Assembly (NCBI GenBank): GCA_934216155.1
Contig: CAKQBK010000047.1
Coordinates: 1-20,458 of the forward strand
Source of the DNA: an uncultured Dialister sp.
Lineage (GTDB): Bacteria; Bacillota; Negativicutes; Veillonellales; Dialisteraceae
DNA length: 20,458 nt
Direction: 5' to 3'
In this document: positions 1 to 6,800 of the stretch, in pieces
How the letters are laid out: each line of letters begins with the position of its first letter
Numbering within the stretch: the stretch's first letter is position 1
The notes under the pieces: generated by a model
What the model was told of the DNA's origin: nothing
Seen by the model: the letters and a program-made list of their open reading frames with translations, nothing else
Databases searched by the model: none
Program-made: the position numbers and the translations under genes

Positions 1-325
1 CTCAGGTTGCTCAGGTTGCTCAGGTTCTGGCTCCATTGAAAATCTAACGATTTTCTCGGAGCCAGAACCTTCAAAGAGCCCCTTCCTCAGGAAGGGGCAG
101 ACGAGCTGAGGGGCCGGGGATAGGCCGTCGAAGAAGAGCTCCCGACTAGCCGCCTTTGCAGAACGCCAGCAACATGATGTTCCTCATCTCAGTGTATCCG
201 CTACAGCGAGCTATCCCCCCTGCCCCCTTCCAGAGGAAGAGGGTAACCGCTAGTGCAAATACCGATACAGGCACCTAATCTCTAAGGCCTAGTTACTAAT
301 CCATAGCTACCAGTCACCAGTCACA
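1..325 (+). repeat. Composite intergenic repeat, copy 1 (uninterrupted)
   Basis: It opens with three 9-bp units (CTCAGGTTG, CTCAGGTTG, CTCAGGTTC) and a strong stem-loop at 22-70. A perfect hairpin follows at 79-97 (CCCCTTCC, loop TCA, GGAAGGGG). A core of about 115 bp comes next, and then a pyrimidine-rich stretch at 211-231 whose CTATCCCC and CTGCCCCC can pair back with GGGGATAG (116-123) and GGGGCAG (94-100). It ends in a 7-bp-period array at 289-323 (CTAGTTA, CTAATCC, ATAGCTA, CCAGTCA, CCAGTCA). A second copy at about 3255-3846 keeps the same order of parts, including core blocks GAAGAAGAG and CTCATCTCA. I see no coding region in it. The function is unknown; a structured RNA or a non-autonomous mobile element are both possible. 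Confidence 0.75.
22..70. repeat. Strong stem-loop with nested inner stem
   Basis: A perfect 13-bp inverted repeat, AGGTTCTGGCTCC (22-34) and GGAGCCAGAACCT (58-70), encloses a second stem, GAAAATC (38-44) and GATTTTC (49-55), with a TAAC loop. The same structure recurs at 3264-3306. There is no adjoining U-tract, so it is not an obvious intrinsic terminator. Confidence 0.85.
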
Positions 326-346
326 TAAAAAAGTTTATCCAAACGC

Positions 347-376
347 TTGACTCTTGTATCCTCTATGGTATATAAT
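347..376 (+). promoter_or_regulatory. Sigma-A-type promoter for candidate ncRNA
   Basis: A TTGACT -35 box (347-352) and a perfect TATAAT -10 box (371-376) are separated by 18 bp. Transcription would start near 381-384 on the plus strand. No credible coding region follows, which points to an RNA gene. Confidence 0.65.
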
Positions 377-380
377 ACAG

Positions 381-646
381 TTAAGCGATTAGGACACCGC
401 CAATGCACGGCGCCGAACAAAAAACATTGGCAAGGACTTAATTGTCGGGTAAGATGAATACATAAGAGCTCCGGTGTGCCTACACACCGTTCACCCGCTT
501 GAAGAACCTTCCCGGGCTTCAGGATGTAGAGCAACAACTTAAGAAACATGGATGTAAAAAGTCCACATGGAAAAGAGATCCTGGTTGCCTTAGGGCAATT
601 TGTACTCGATGGATTCTCTTTTTCGTGCGGGCTTTTTTCGTTTTTT
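381..646 (+). ncRNA. Candidate structured non-coding RNA, family unknown
   Basis: About 240-260 nt lie between a good promoter and a terminator-like end, with no supported ORF on either strand. Several helices can be drawn by eye. CCAATG pairs with CATTGG (about 400-435). CGGGT (around 450) pairs with ACCCG (around 495) and encloses the hairpin CGGTGTG, CCTA, CACACCG. CTTGAAG pairs with CTTCAGG across the CCTTCCCGGG loop (about 498-523). A final stem AAAAGAGATCC/GGATTCTCTTTT (571-622) is followed by T-runs. I found neither the SRP RNA GGAAGGAAGC loop, the RNase P GAGGAAAGTCC box, nor the tmRNA ends. 6S RNA remains possible but I cannot show its hallmark. The structure is inferred by eye, not computed. 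Confidence 0.45.
571..646 (+). terminator. Terminator-like stem and T-tracts after candidate ncRNA
   Basis: AAAAGAGATCC (571-581) pairs with GGATTCTCTTTT (611-622), with one bulged T. A small inner hairpin, TTGCC/GGCAA, sits in the loop. T-runs follow at 618-623, 632-637 and 641-646. The long loop makes this less classical than the other terminators in the window. Confidence 0.4.
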
Positions 647-651
647 ATTTA

Positions 652-872
652 TTGTTCTGCGGCAGTTGGTATTCTTTCATAAGAGGTTACAGGTTTCTCA
701 GGTAGCTCAAGTTTCTAAGGTTGCTTAGGTTTCCCAAACGAGATGATAACGCTAGCATTTATTGGCACATTCGAGAAACGTGAGAACACTTTGTACCCTT
801 AGAACCTTCAGAACCCTTTACTCACTAGTAGCATCATACCTACCAACGCAAATCCGTAACTTAATCACGCAG
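652..872 (-). repeat. Foldback element, copy A (chimeric arms)
   Basis: Read on the minus strand, the end near 872 aligns with the left end of the copies at 3521 and 13977 (a block close to GGATTTGCGTTGGTAGGTA). The central loop carries the family signature GCTAGCGTTATCATCTCG. The left arm uses the AAGGTTCTAAGGGTACAAA words of the 13977 copy. The other arm uses the CTCAGGTTT/CTCAAGTTT words of the 3521 copy, so the two arms do not match each other well. The boundary near 652 is eroded and approximate. Confidence 0.65.
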
Positions 873-1166
873 CTTAGGTACTCCGAATGTATCTCTAACC
901 AACCACGTCATTTCGACCGATGGGATTTGTGCTTTCTGATACTATCGGGTCGTTTACGACTATGTTAGACAAAAGTGGAGAAATCTTGTGATACTATCGA
1001 TAATTTTGCTAGTATCACAAGATTTCTCCACTTTTGTTTAACACGGTTGCGTGAACCATTTTGATATCCAGGACAAATCCCATCGGTCGAAATGACATGA
1101 CTGGTTAGAGGCATGCTCGACGAACCTGAGAAACTTGAGCCCCCTGAGCAACCTAAGAAACCTATA
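873..1166. repeat. Nested palindrome flanked by 9-bp repeat arm
   Basis: Outer arms of 24 bp are perfectly complementary at 907-930 and 1073-1096. With a few mismatches the pairing extends out to CTCTAACC (893-900) and GGTTAGAG (1103-1110). Inside, a 28-bp perfect inverted repeat occupies 969-996 and 1010-1037 around a 13-bp loop. The right side (about 1113-1166) holds 9-bp units in reverse orientation (CCTGAGAAA, CCTGAGCAA). No protein is encoded. It resembles a MITE or foldback element placed within a member of the 9-bp family. Confidence 0.8.
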
Positions 1167-1862
1167 CTACACAAATTCTTTCGGCCATTGATTCAATGCT
1201 TTATTTCGTTCTTTATAATCCGGCAGCCAATGAGCCATCAGTTCGTGGAATCTTGCGGTATGACCTTTTTCCAACAAGTGATTCAATTCATGAACCACCA
1301 CTTCTTCGATACATGGTTTCGGCTTGGTAACTAGGTCGAGGGCAAAGCACAGGTCGCCGGTACGGACATTGCAACTTCCCCAACGGCTTTTCATTTTTCG
1401 GATAGTGATTGTTCCAGGATGAACATTCATCTTTTGGGCCCAATGGGAAACCAATTCCTCTAGCATTTCATATAAATATGCTTTCATTAGATCTGTATAC
1501 AATTTCTTCGGATCGGTTTTTTCTGAGCACATAAATAAATACACAGTCTCACCCCTGACTTCACCACAGTTGCGCTTATTTTTCGCCCATTTATTAAACA
1601 TGTAGCATTGCAAGGTACGTTCTTTCCCGAAAACATAATGAGACTCCCCAGATTGATAAAAATAGGTCGGTACTTCTGCTATTTTATTGATATTTGCAAG
1701 CATCCAAGATTTCTTCTTCTCAATAAAATCATCAATCTGTTTCTTGCTGCAAGATAACGGTGCTGTCACCGATACAGTGCCATCCCGCAAGATTCTCATA
1801 TAGATATTTTTGATTGGTTTCTGCTGTATGGTGATATGAATAGCATTTTCTTCTTTTGTCAT
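1167..1862 (-). CDS. YgjP/DUF45-type zinc metallopeptidase (WLM/SprT-like)
   Basis: This 231-residue protein resembles the YgjP/DUF45 family of predicted gluzincin peptidases. The conserved RWGSC motif is at residues 160-164. The zinc site HELNH (191-195) is followed by H201 and the ARFHEL context, giving the family's HExxH-x5-H pattern, with H191, H195 and H201 as likely ligands and E192 as the catalytic base. There is no signal peptide, so it is probably cytosolic. The start is backed by AAGGAG about 6 bases upstream. It lies downstream of ftsY on the same strand, separated by a 285-bp palindromic repeat; co-transcription is possible but unproven. Its substrate is unknown. Family assignment is firm, biological role is not. 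Confidence 0.88.
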   Translation of the reverse strand: MTKEENAIHITIQQKPIKNIYMRILRDGTVSVTAPLSCSKKQIDDFIEKKKSWMLANINKIAEVPTYFYQSGESHYVFGKERTLQCYMFNKWAKNKRNCGEVRGETVYLFMCSEKTDPKKLYTDLMKAYLYEMLEELVSHWAQKMNVHPGTITIRKMKSRWGSCNVRTGDLCFALDLVTKPKPCIEEVVVHELNHLLEKGHTARFHELMAHWLPDYKERNKALNQWPKEFV

Positions 1863-1883
1863 GGGTACTCCTTATTCTTACCA

Positions 1884-2093
1884 GGGATTAGTAGCTAGGG
1901 ATTAGGAAATATTCTTTCTGTTGTTGGTTGTTAGTTGTCGGTTGTTTGGCCCCAACAACAAATAACTAACAACCAGCAACAATCGATGATCTATTTCCCT
2001 AGGGAAACAATGAATGACCAGTTATTGCATAAAAATAGGGATTGAGAATTAGGAAATAATCTAATCCCTAATCCCCAATCCCTAGCTACTAAT
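1884..2093. repeat. Nested hairpin built from 7-bp repeats
   Basis: The outer arms are a perfect 17-bp inverted repeat, ATTAGTAGCTAGGGATT (1887-1903) and its complement at 2077-2093. Both belong to heptad arrays: GGGATTA, GTAGCTA, GGGATTA at 1884-1904, and CTAATCC, CTAATCC, CCAATCC, CTAGCTA at 2061-2088. Inside is a second inverted pair with a different heptad: TTGTTGG, TTGTTAG, TTGTCGG at 1921-1941 against AACAACA, AATAACT, AACAACC at 1954-1974. A 14-bp palindrome TTTCCCTAGGGAAA sits at 1994-2007. It occupies most of the gap between ftsY and the metallopeptidase. Confidence 0.85.
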
Positions 2094-2113
2094 TTGCTTA
2101 TTTTCTTCATATA

Positions 2114-2139
2114 TAGTGATGCATGACCGATACACCACT
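2114..2139 (-). promoter_or_regulatory. Conserved 3' motif after ftsY
   Basis: A segment containing TAGTGATGCA and CGATACA lies just after the ftsY stop codon and recurs just after guaA (10431-10453). In the transcript it can form a 9-bp stem, AGTGGTGTA with TGCATCACT, with loop TCGGTCA. Both copies sit between the stop codon and a CCCTAGCYACT heptad array. The role is unknown; an RNA 3'-end motif is my inference. Confidence 0.5.
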
Positions 2140-2147
2140 GTAAAAAA

Positions 2148-3092
2148 TCAAATCTTCGTGCTTTCCCCCAGAATATGGTCATCGGTTTCAAAAAGAGCTT
2201 TCGCGAAGTCTTTCGGATTGAATCGTTCCAGGTCATCTTCCCGTTCGCCGAGGCCAATCCATTTGATCGGCACATGCAGTTCTTCATGGACAGAAAGGAC
2301 CACGCCGCCTTTGGCGGTGCCGTCCAATTTGGTAAGAACCACGCCGGTAAGGGGTACAATTTCTCCAAAGTTCTGGGCCTGGCTGATGGCATTCTGCCCT
2401 GTAGTGGCATCGAGAACCAAAAGGGTCTGGTGCGGTGCATCAGGAATGACTTTTTTCACTACGCGGCTGATTTTTGCTAATTCTTCCATCAGGTTCACTT
2501 TGGTCTGGAGACGACCGGCTGTATCAATCAGAACCACATCGGAGCCTCTGGCTTTCGCAGCGGACACCGCATCGAAAGCTACAGCGGCCGGATCAGCCCC
2601 TTCGGCATGCTTCACGATGTCGGCTCCAGTCCGTTCTGCCCAGATGGTGAGCTGTTCGGAAGCAGCGGCACGGAAGGTATCGGCAGCAGCCAAAAGAACT
2701 TTCTTGCCTTCTTTGTGAAGCTTACCAGATAATTTGCCAATGGTGGTGGTTTTGCCTACCCCATTGACCCCAACCACCAGAATGACCTCCGGATGGTGGG
2801 TATTTTCCTGGGCAATGGTGGTGTCTTCCAAAAGATTCATGACCGTCTTTTCCATGAAAGGCATCACTTCTTTGGTATTCTTGATAGTCCCTTCGGTGAC
2901 ACCACGACGAATCTGACGCATCAGATAGTCAGTGGTTTTCACACCGATATCGCCGGAAAGGAGAACCATTTCCAAATCTTCCAGAAATTCATCGTCAATC
3001 TGGGCATACCCGATGACTACGCTTTCAATATTCCGAATCAAGCTCTGTTTGGTCTTCGTCAATCCACGTTTAATTTTGTCAAAAAATCCCAT
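2148..3092 (-). CDS. ftsY: Signal recognition particle receptor FtsY
   Basis: FtsY is the GTPase receptor that docks SRP-ribosome complexes at the membrane. This 314-residue protein is the short form: a basic amphipathic start (MGFFDKIKRGLTKTK) followed directly by the N and G domains, without the long acidic A domain of Proteobacteria. GTPase motifs are G1 GVNGVGKT (108-115), the DTFRAAA block (138-144), DTAGR (190-194), TKLD (254-257) and the closing GLGE (280-283). The start has a strong GCAGGAGG site. Upstream is its own extended -10 promoter, with the -35 inside a 9-bp repeat array. In many Firmicutes ftsY directly follows smc; here 750 bp of repeat DNA separates them. Confidence 0.97.
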   Translation of the reverse strand: MGFFDKIKRGLTKTKQSLIRNIESVVIGYAQIDDEFLEDLEMVLLSGDIGVKTTDYLMRQIRRGVTEGTIKNTKEVMPFMEKTVMNLLEDTTIAQENTHHPEVILVVGVNGVGKTTTIGKLSGKLHKEGKKVLLAAADTFRAAASEQLTIWAERTGADIVKHAEGADPAAVAFDAVSAAKARGSDVVLIDTAGRLQTKVNLMEELAKISRVVKKVIPDAPHQTLLVLDATTGQNAISQAQNFGEIVPLTGVVLTKLDGTAKGGVVLSVHEELHVPIKWIGLGEREDDLERFNPKDFAKALFETDDHILGESTKI

Positions 3093-3133
3093 AGTATTCC
3101 TCCTGCTTTATTTTCGTTGGAAATTCTATTCTC

Positions 3134-3161
3134 ATTGTATCATATTTCTCAGGTTTCTCAA
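3134..3161 (-). promoter_or_regulatory. ftsY promoter with -35 in a repeat unit
   Basis: On the minus strand, TTGAGA (3156-3161), 16 bp, then TACAAT (3134-3139), with a TG one base upstream making an extended -10. The TTGAGA belongs to a 9-bp unit of the adjoining array. The start codon is about 40 bases downstream of the -10 box. Confidence 0.6.
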
Positions 3162-3260
3162 GGTTGCTTAGTTTTCTCAGGGTTCTCAGGGTTCTGAAGG
3201 TTCTCAGGGTTCTGAAGGTTCTCAGGGTTCTGAAGGTTCTCAGGGTTCTGAAGGTTCTCA
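3145..3260. repeat. 9/18-bp tandem repeat array upstream of ftsY
   Basis: Four perfect copies of the 18-bp unit TTCTCAGGGTTCTGAAGG fill 3183-3254. They are flanked by degenerate 9-bp units (TTTCTCAGG, TTGCTTAGT) on the ftsY side and by a stem-loop on the other side. Perfect identity of the four units implies recent expansion. In-frame reading would give monotonous RTLRTF peptides on both strands; I treat those as artefacts. Confidence 0.9.
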
Positions 3261-3263
3261 GGA

Positions 3264-3306
3264 TTCTGGCTCCATTGAAAATCTTACGATTTTTTCGGAG
3301 CCAGAA
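3264..3306. repeat. Stem-loop, second copy
   Basis: TTCTGGCTCC (3264-3273) pairs with GGAGCCAGAA (3297-3306) around an inner GAAAATC/GATTTT stem. It is nearly identical to the structure at 22-70 and again directly follows a 9-bp array. Confidence 0.85.
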
Positions 3307-3846
3307 CCTTTTGATACACACTTCAGATCTATGTTTCTCCAGCCATATCACCACCACAGCCCCCAAGAGCCCCTTCCTCAGGAAGGGGCAGGCTCGCTTG
3401 CGAGCCGGGGATAGACCGTCGAAGAAGAGTTGTTGAACTAGCCGCCTTCGCAGAACGCCGACAACGCTATGTATCTCATCTCAATGTATCCGCCAGTGCG
3501 AGCTATCCCCCCTGCCCCCTAATGCTGTTAAGTTAAGGATTTGCGCCAGTAAGCATGATTTGGTTTGTGATTATAGGTTACTCAGGTTTCTCAAGTTGCT
3601 AAGGCTGCTCAGGTTCTTCGAATGCGCTGATAGACGCTAGCGTTATCATCTCATTTGGGGAACCTGAGAAACTTGAGAGTCCTGAGCAACCTGAGAAACT
3701 TTGTCACAAAAGGAATCACCACATATTTCGCTTAACTTAACAGCATTGCCCTGCCCCCTTCCAAAGGAAGAGGGTAGCCGCCAGTACCAATACCACTACA
3801 CCCCCCAATCCCTAAGGCCTAGCCACCAATCCTTAACAAGTCACCA
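3307..3846 (+). repeat. Composite intergenic repeat, copy 2 (interrupted)
   Basis: It has the same order of parts as the copy at 1-325: a CCCCTTCC/GGAAGGGG hairpin near 3369-3387, a core with GAAGAAGAG and CTCATCTCA, the CTATCCCCCCTGCCCCCT strand at 3503-3520, AAGAGGGTAGCCGC near 3768, and a heptad array at 3805-3839 (CCAATCC, CTAAGGC, CTAGCCA, CCAATCC). A 227-bp foldback element at 3521-3747 splits it. The array ends right at the smc stop codon. Confidence 0.8.
3521..3747 (+). mobile_element. Foldback (MITE-like) element, copy B, with flanking duplication
   Basis: Its terminal inverted repeats are AATGCTGTTAAGTTAAG (3521-3537) and CTTAACTTAACAGCATT (3731-3747), a perfect 17 bp. Each inner arm has four 9-bp units (CTCAGGTTT, CTCAAGTTG and so on), and the loop near 3629-3653 contains GACGCTAGCGTTATCATC. 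It is flanked by 11-bp direct repeats CCCTGCCCCCT (3510-3520 and 3749-3759, with one extra G at 3748). The related repeat at 1-325 has this site empty at about 217-228, so insertion is well supported. There is no transposase, so it must have been mobilised in trans. Confidence 0.85.
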
Positions 3847-6800
3847 TCACTCCACATAATCCGCCATTTTCACGGTAATCAAACTGGACACTCCTTTTTC
3901 TGCCATGGTGACGCCCTGCAAGGTGTCGGCAAATTCCATGGTTTTCTTTCGATGGGAAATGACGATGAATTGGGTTTTCTTTTTATAATCTCCAATCATG
4001 CGGCTATATCGTTCCACGTTGGCATCGTCCAGTGCAGCGTCGATTTCATCAACGAAGCAGAACGGTGCCGGTCTATAGGCCATGAAGGAAATCAGAAGAG
4101 CAATAACCGTCAAAGCTCGTTCGCCGCCGGACATCAAGGACAAAGGCTGACGCCGTTTTCCTGGAAGCTGCAGGTACATTTCCACCCCGCCGTCTAACGG
4201 ATGGTCTTCATCGGTCAGTTCCAATTTGGCATGGCCCCCTTGGAACATCATTTGCATAATTCGTCCAAATTCCACATTGATCTGCTGGAACGCTTCGGCG
4301 AATTGTTCCGCCATGGTCTTGTCAATATCGCGAATAATTGTTTCCAATCCTTCTCTGGCCTGGGTGAGGTCTGCGATCTGTTCTTCATAAAATTTTCTTC
4401 GTGCCAACTGTTCTTCGTAGGCTTCTACCCCATTGGGGTTCACCGTGCCCAAAGCACCGATTTTTTCTGCCAATTCTTCTTCCTTGGCTTTCATATCCGC
4501 CATGGATCCAGGAAGGCGCAGCGTTTCTGCTTCTGCCAAAGTCAGATTCTCCGATTTCAGCCAATTGATTTCATCCGCTTCCTGGGCTTTGAAATTCTCA
4601 ATCCGTCCTTCTCGTTCTGCCATATTTTGACGGATGCGAGACGATTCTTCCTGGGCTTTGCGCCAATTGGTATCGGCTTCTTTTTGCTGCATCGTGAAAG
4701 CATCGGAGGCATCCTGCAAAGCGTTTTGTTTGCTGCGAATGGTTTGCCATGCTGATTCCGCTTCTTCAAAATCTTTTTTCAGCACATCCAATGCCGTTTG
4801 GAGCGATTTCCGAAGGGCCTGATTTTCTACTTTGGCTTTTTCCAAATCAGCTCGGTCCTGTTGCTGCTCTGCCAAGGCCGCTTCTCGTTCTTTTTCCATT
4901 TTCTGCCCAAACGCCAGGGCTTCTTCCGCTTTGGTGAGAGACACGTGAATCTGCAAAATTTCCTGGTTCTTCTTTTCCAGGGATTTCTTCAGCTGCTGGC
5001 TCTTGGTATCGTCTTCCACTTCAGGAACCTCTCCCAAAGATTCCCATTTCTTTTTGGCCTCATCCAAGGTTTGCTTCAGCTCTTCCATCTGATGGGCCGC
5101 TCTTTCGCCAGCCATCTGACTTTCCTCGGCCTGCTTTTTCCGATCGGTCAGGGTCTTTTCCATTCCCTCCAAATGGCCTTTTCGTTCTGCCAAAGCCACT
5201 TTCAGCGATTGCCAGGCTTCTCGTTCTTCACTCAGTTTCTCTGCCACGGAATCACAGAACTGTTCCTGTTTCTCTTTTTCTTCCTTTTTAGCCTGCCACT
5301 TTTGGCGACCTTCCTGTTCTTCTGCTAAGAGGGCGGCAATTTCCTGCTTTCGTCCGAAATAGGTATTTTCCTTTTTCTTCATGGAACCGCCGGTCATGGA
5401 GCCGCCCGCATTGACCAGCTGCCCATCGAGGGTCACAATGCGAAGTCGGTAATTATATTTCTTAGCCACCTGACGGGCCACATCCAAATTTTCTGCAATG
5501 AGCGTTTTCCCAAGCAAACTGTCCAGCAGATTTCTATACATAGGCGCACAGCCAAAGAGGGAGGACGCAATTCCGCAAATGCCTGCTTCTCCGGCCGCTT
5601 CCTGCTCCATGCCATTGCTATAGCGAGGCTTCATGGATTCCAACGGATAGAACGTGGTTCGTCCGCCCTTATTTTCCATAAGCCAGCGAATGATCTTTCC
5701 TGCCGATGCGGTAGTATCGGTGACGATGTTTGAAATCTGTCCCCCCAGAGCCACTTCGGCTGCATCGGTATACTTGGCAGGCACCTGAATCAGTTCCCCC
5801 AGAGCCCCATGGATAGCATCACCAAATAGATGACGATGCTCCATGATGGTCTTGGTGGTGCGAGAAAAATTGGCATATTCCTTGTCGGCATGTTCCAAGT
5901 ATTCCCGCTTGGACCGAATCCCAGCCAGTGCGGACTCCATGCGATTCATCTGATTTAAGAGCTGGAAACGGAGTTCCTGTGCCTTTTTCAATGTTTGGCT
6001 GTCGATTTCTCCCGCCTTGGTCAGTCGGACTAGCTCTTCCTGCTGTTTCGCTTCTTCCGCTTTCTCCAATTTCCATTCTGATTCCATACGAGAAATCAGC
6101 TGATTTCTATCCCGGTCTGCCAAATCTCGCTCTTCTTTTTCTGACTGGAAACGATGGATTTCTTCCTTTTTATGAGAAATATCCTGTTCCAGTTTTTCCT
6201 TTTTTGCCAATTTCTGACGAGAAATAGCCAAGGCCTTCGCGTAGGCCGCTTCAGAAGATTGGAGGGCTGTTTCTAATTGGTTCTTTTCCTTTTCTGCGAC
6301 CTGTTTCTTTTCGCTCCAAATGGTCCACTCGCTTTTGGCCTGCTGCCATTCTTCTTTGGCGGTTTCAATTTCTTCCGCCAGCTCCTTTTCTGCTTCGGTC
6401 TGGTCTTCTTCCGCTACGGACAGCTCTCCCCATTTTTCCTGCGCATGGTGAAGCGCCTCTTCTTTGACACGGAAATCACCGCGGAGACTTTCCATCTTCT
6501 GCTGGGCCTTTGCCAGCGTTTCCCCAGATAGGCGCATTTCTTCCTGATGACTGAGCCGCGCTTTTTCCAACGCTTCCTTGGCGAGACTACACTGAGCCAA
6601 TTTGGCCTGGCATTTCACATCCTGATCTTTCAAGGAAATATATTCATTTTCATACCGGGCCATCATACGACGCACAGAGGTGAGTTTCAACAGAGACATG
6701 GTGGCCTCGATGGCCCGTTTGTGAACCAACAGTGCCTTGTAAGCCTTTGCCTTTTCCGCCCCTTCTTTGAGAGGAATCAGCTGCTCATCCAAAAGGGCTG

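Noticed and set aside
307..705. Small ORFs on both strands within the candidate ncRNA
   Set aside because: They have no ribosome binding site and atypical composition, and they overlap predicted RNA helices.
3079..3436. Open frames on both strands encoding monotonous RTLRTF or RVLKVL peptides
   Set aside because: They are translations of the 9/18-bp DNA repeat, whose period is a multiple of three; there is no convincing ribosome binding site, and both strands stay open for the same trivial reason.
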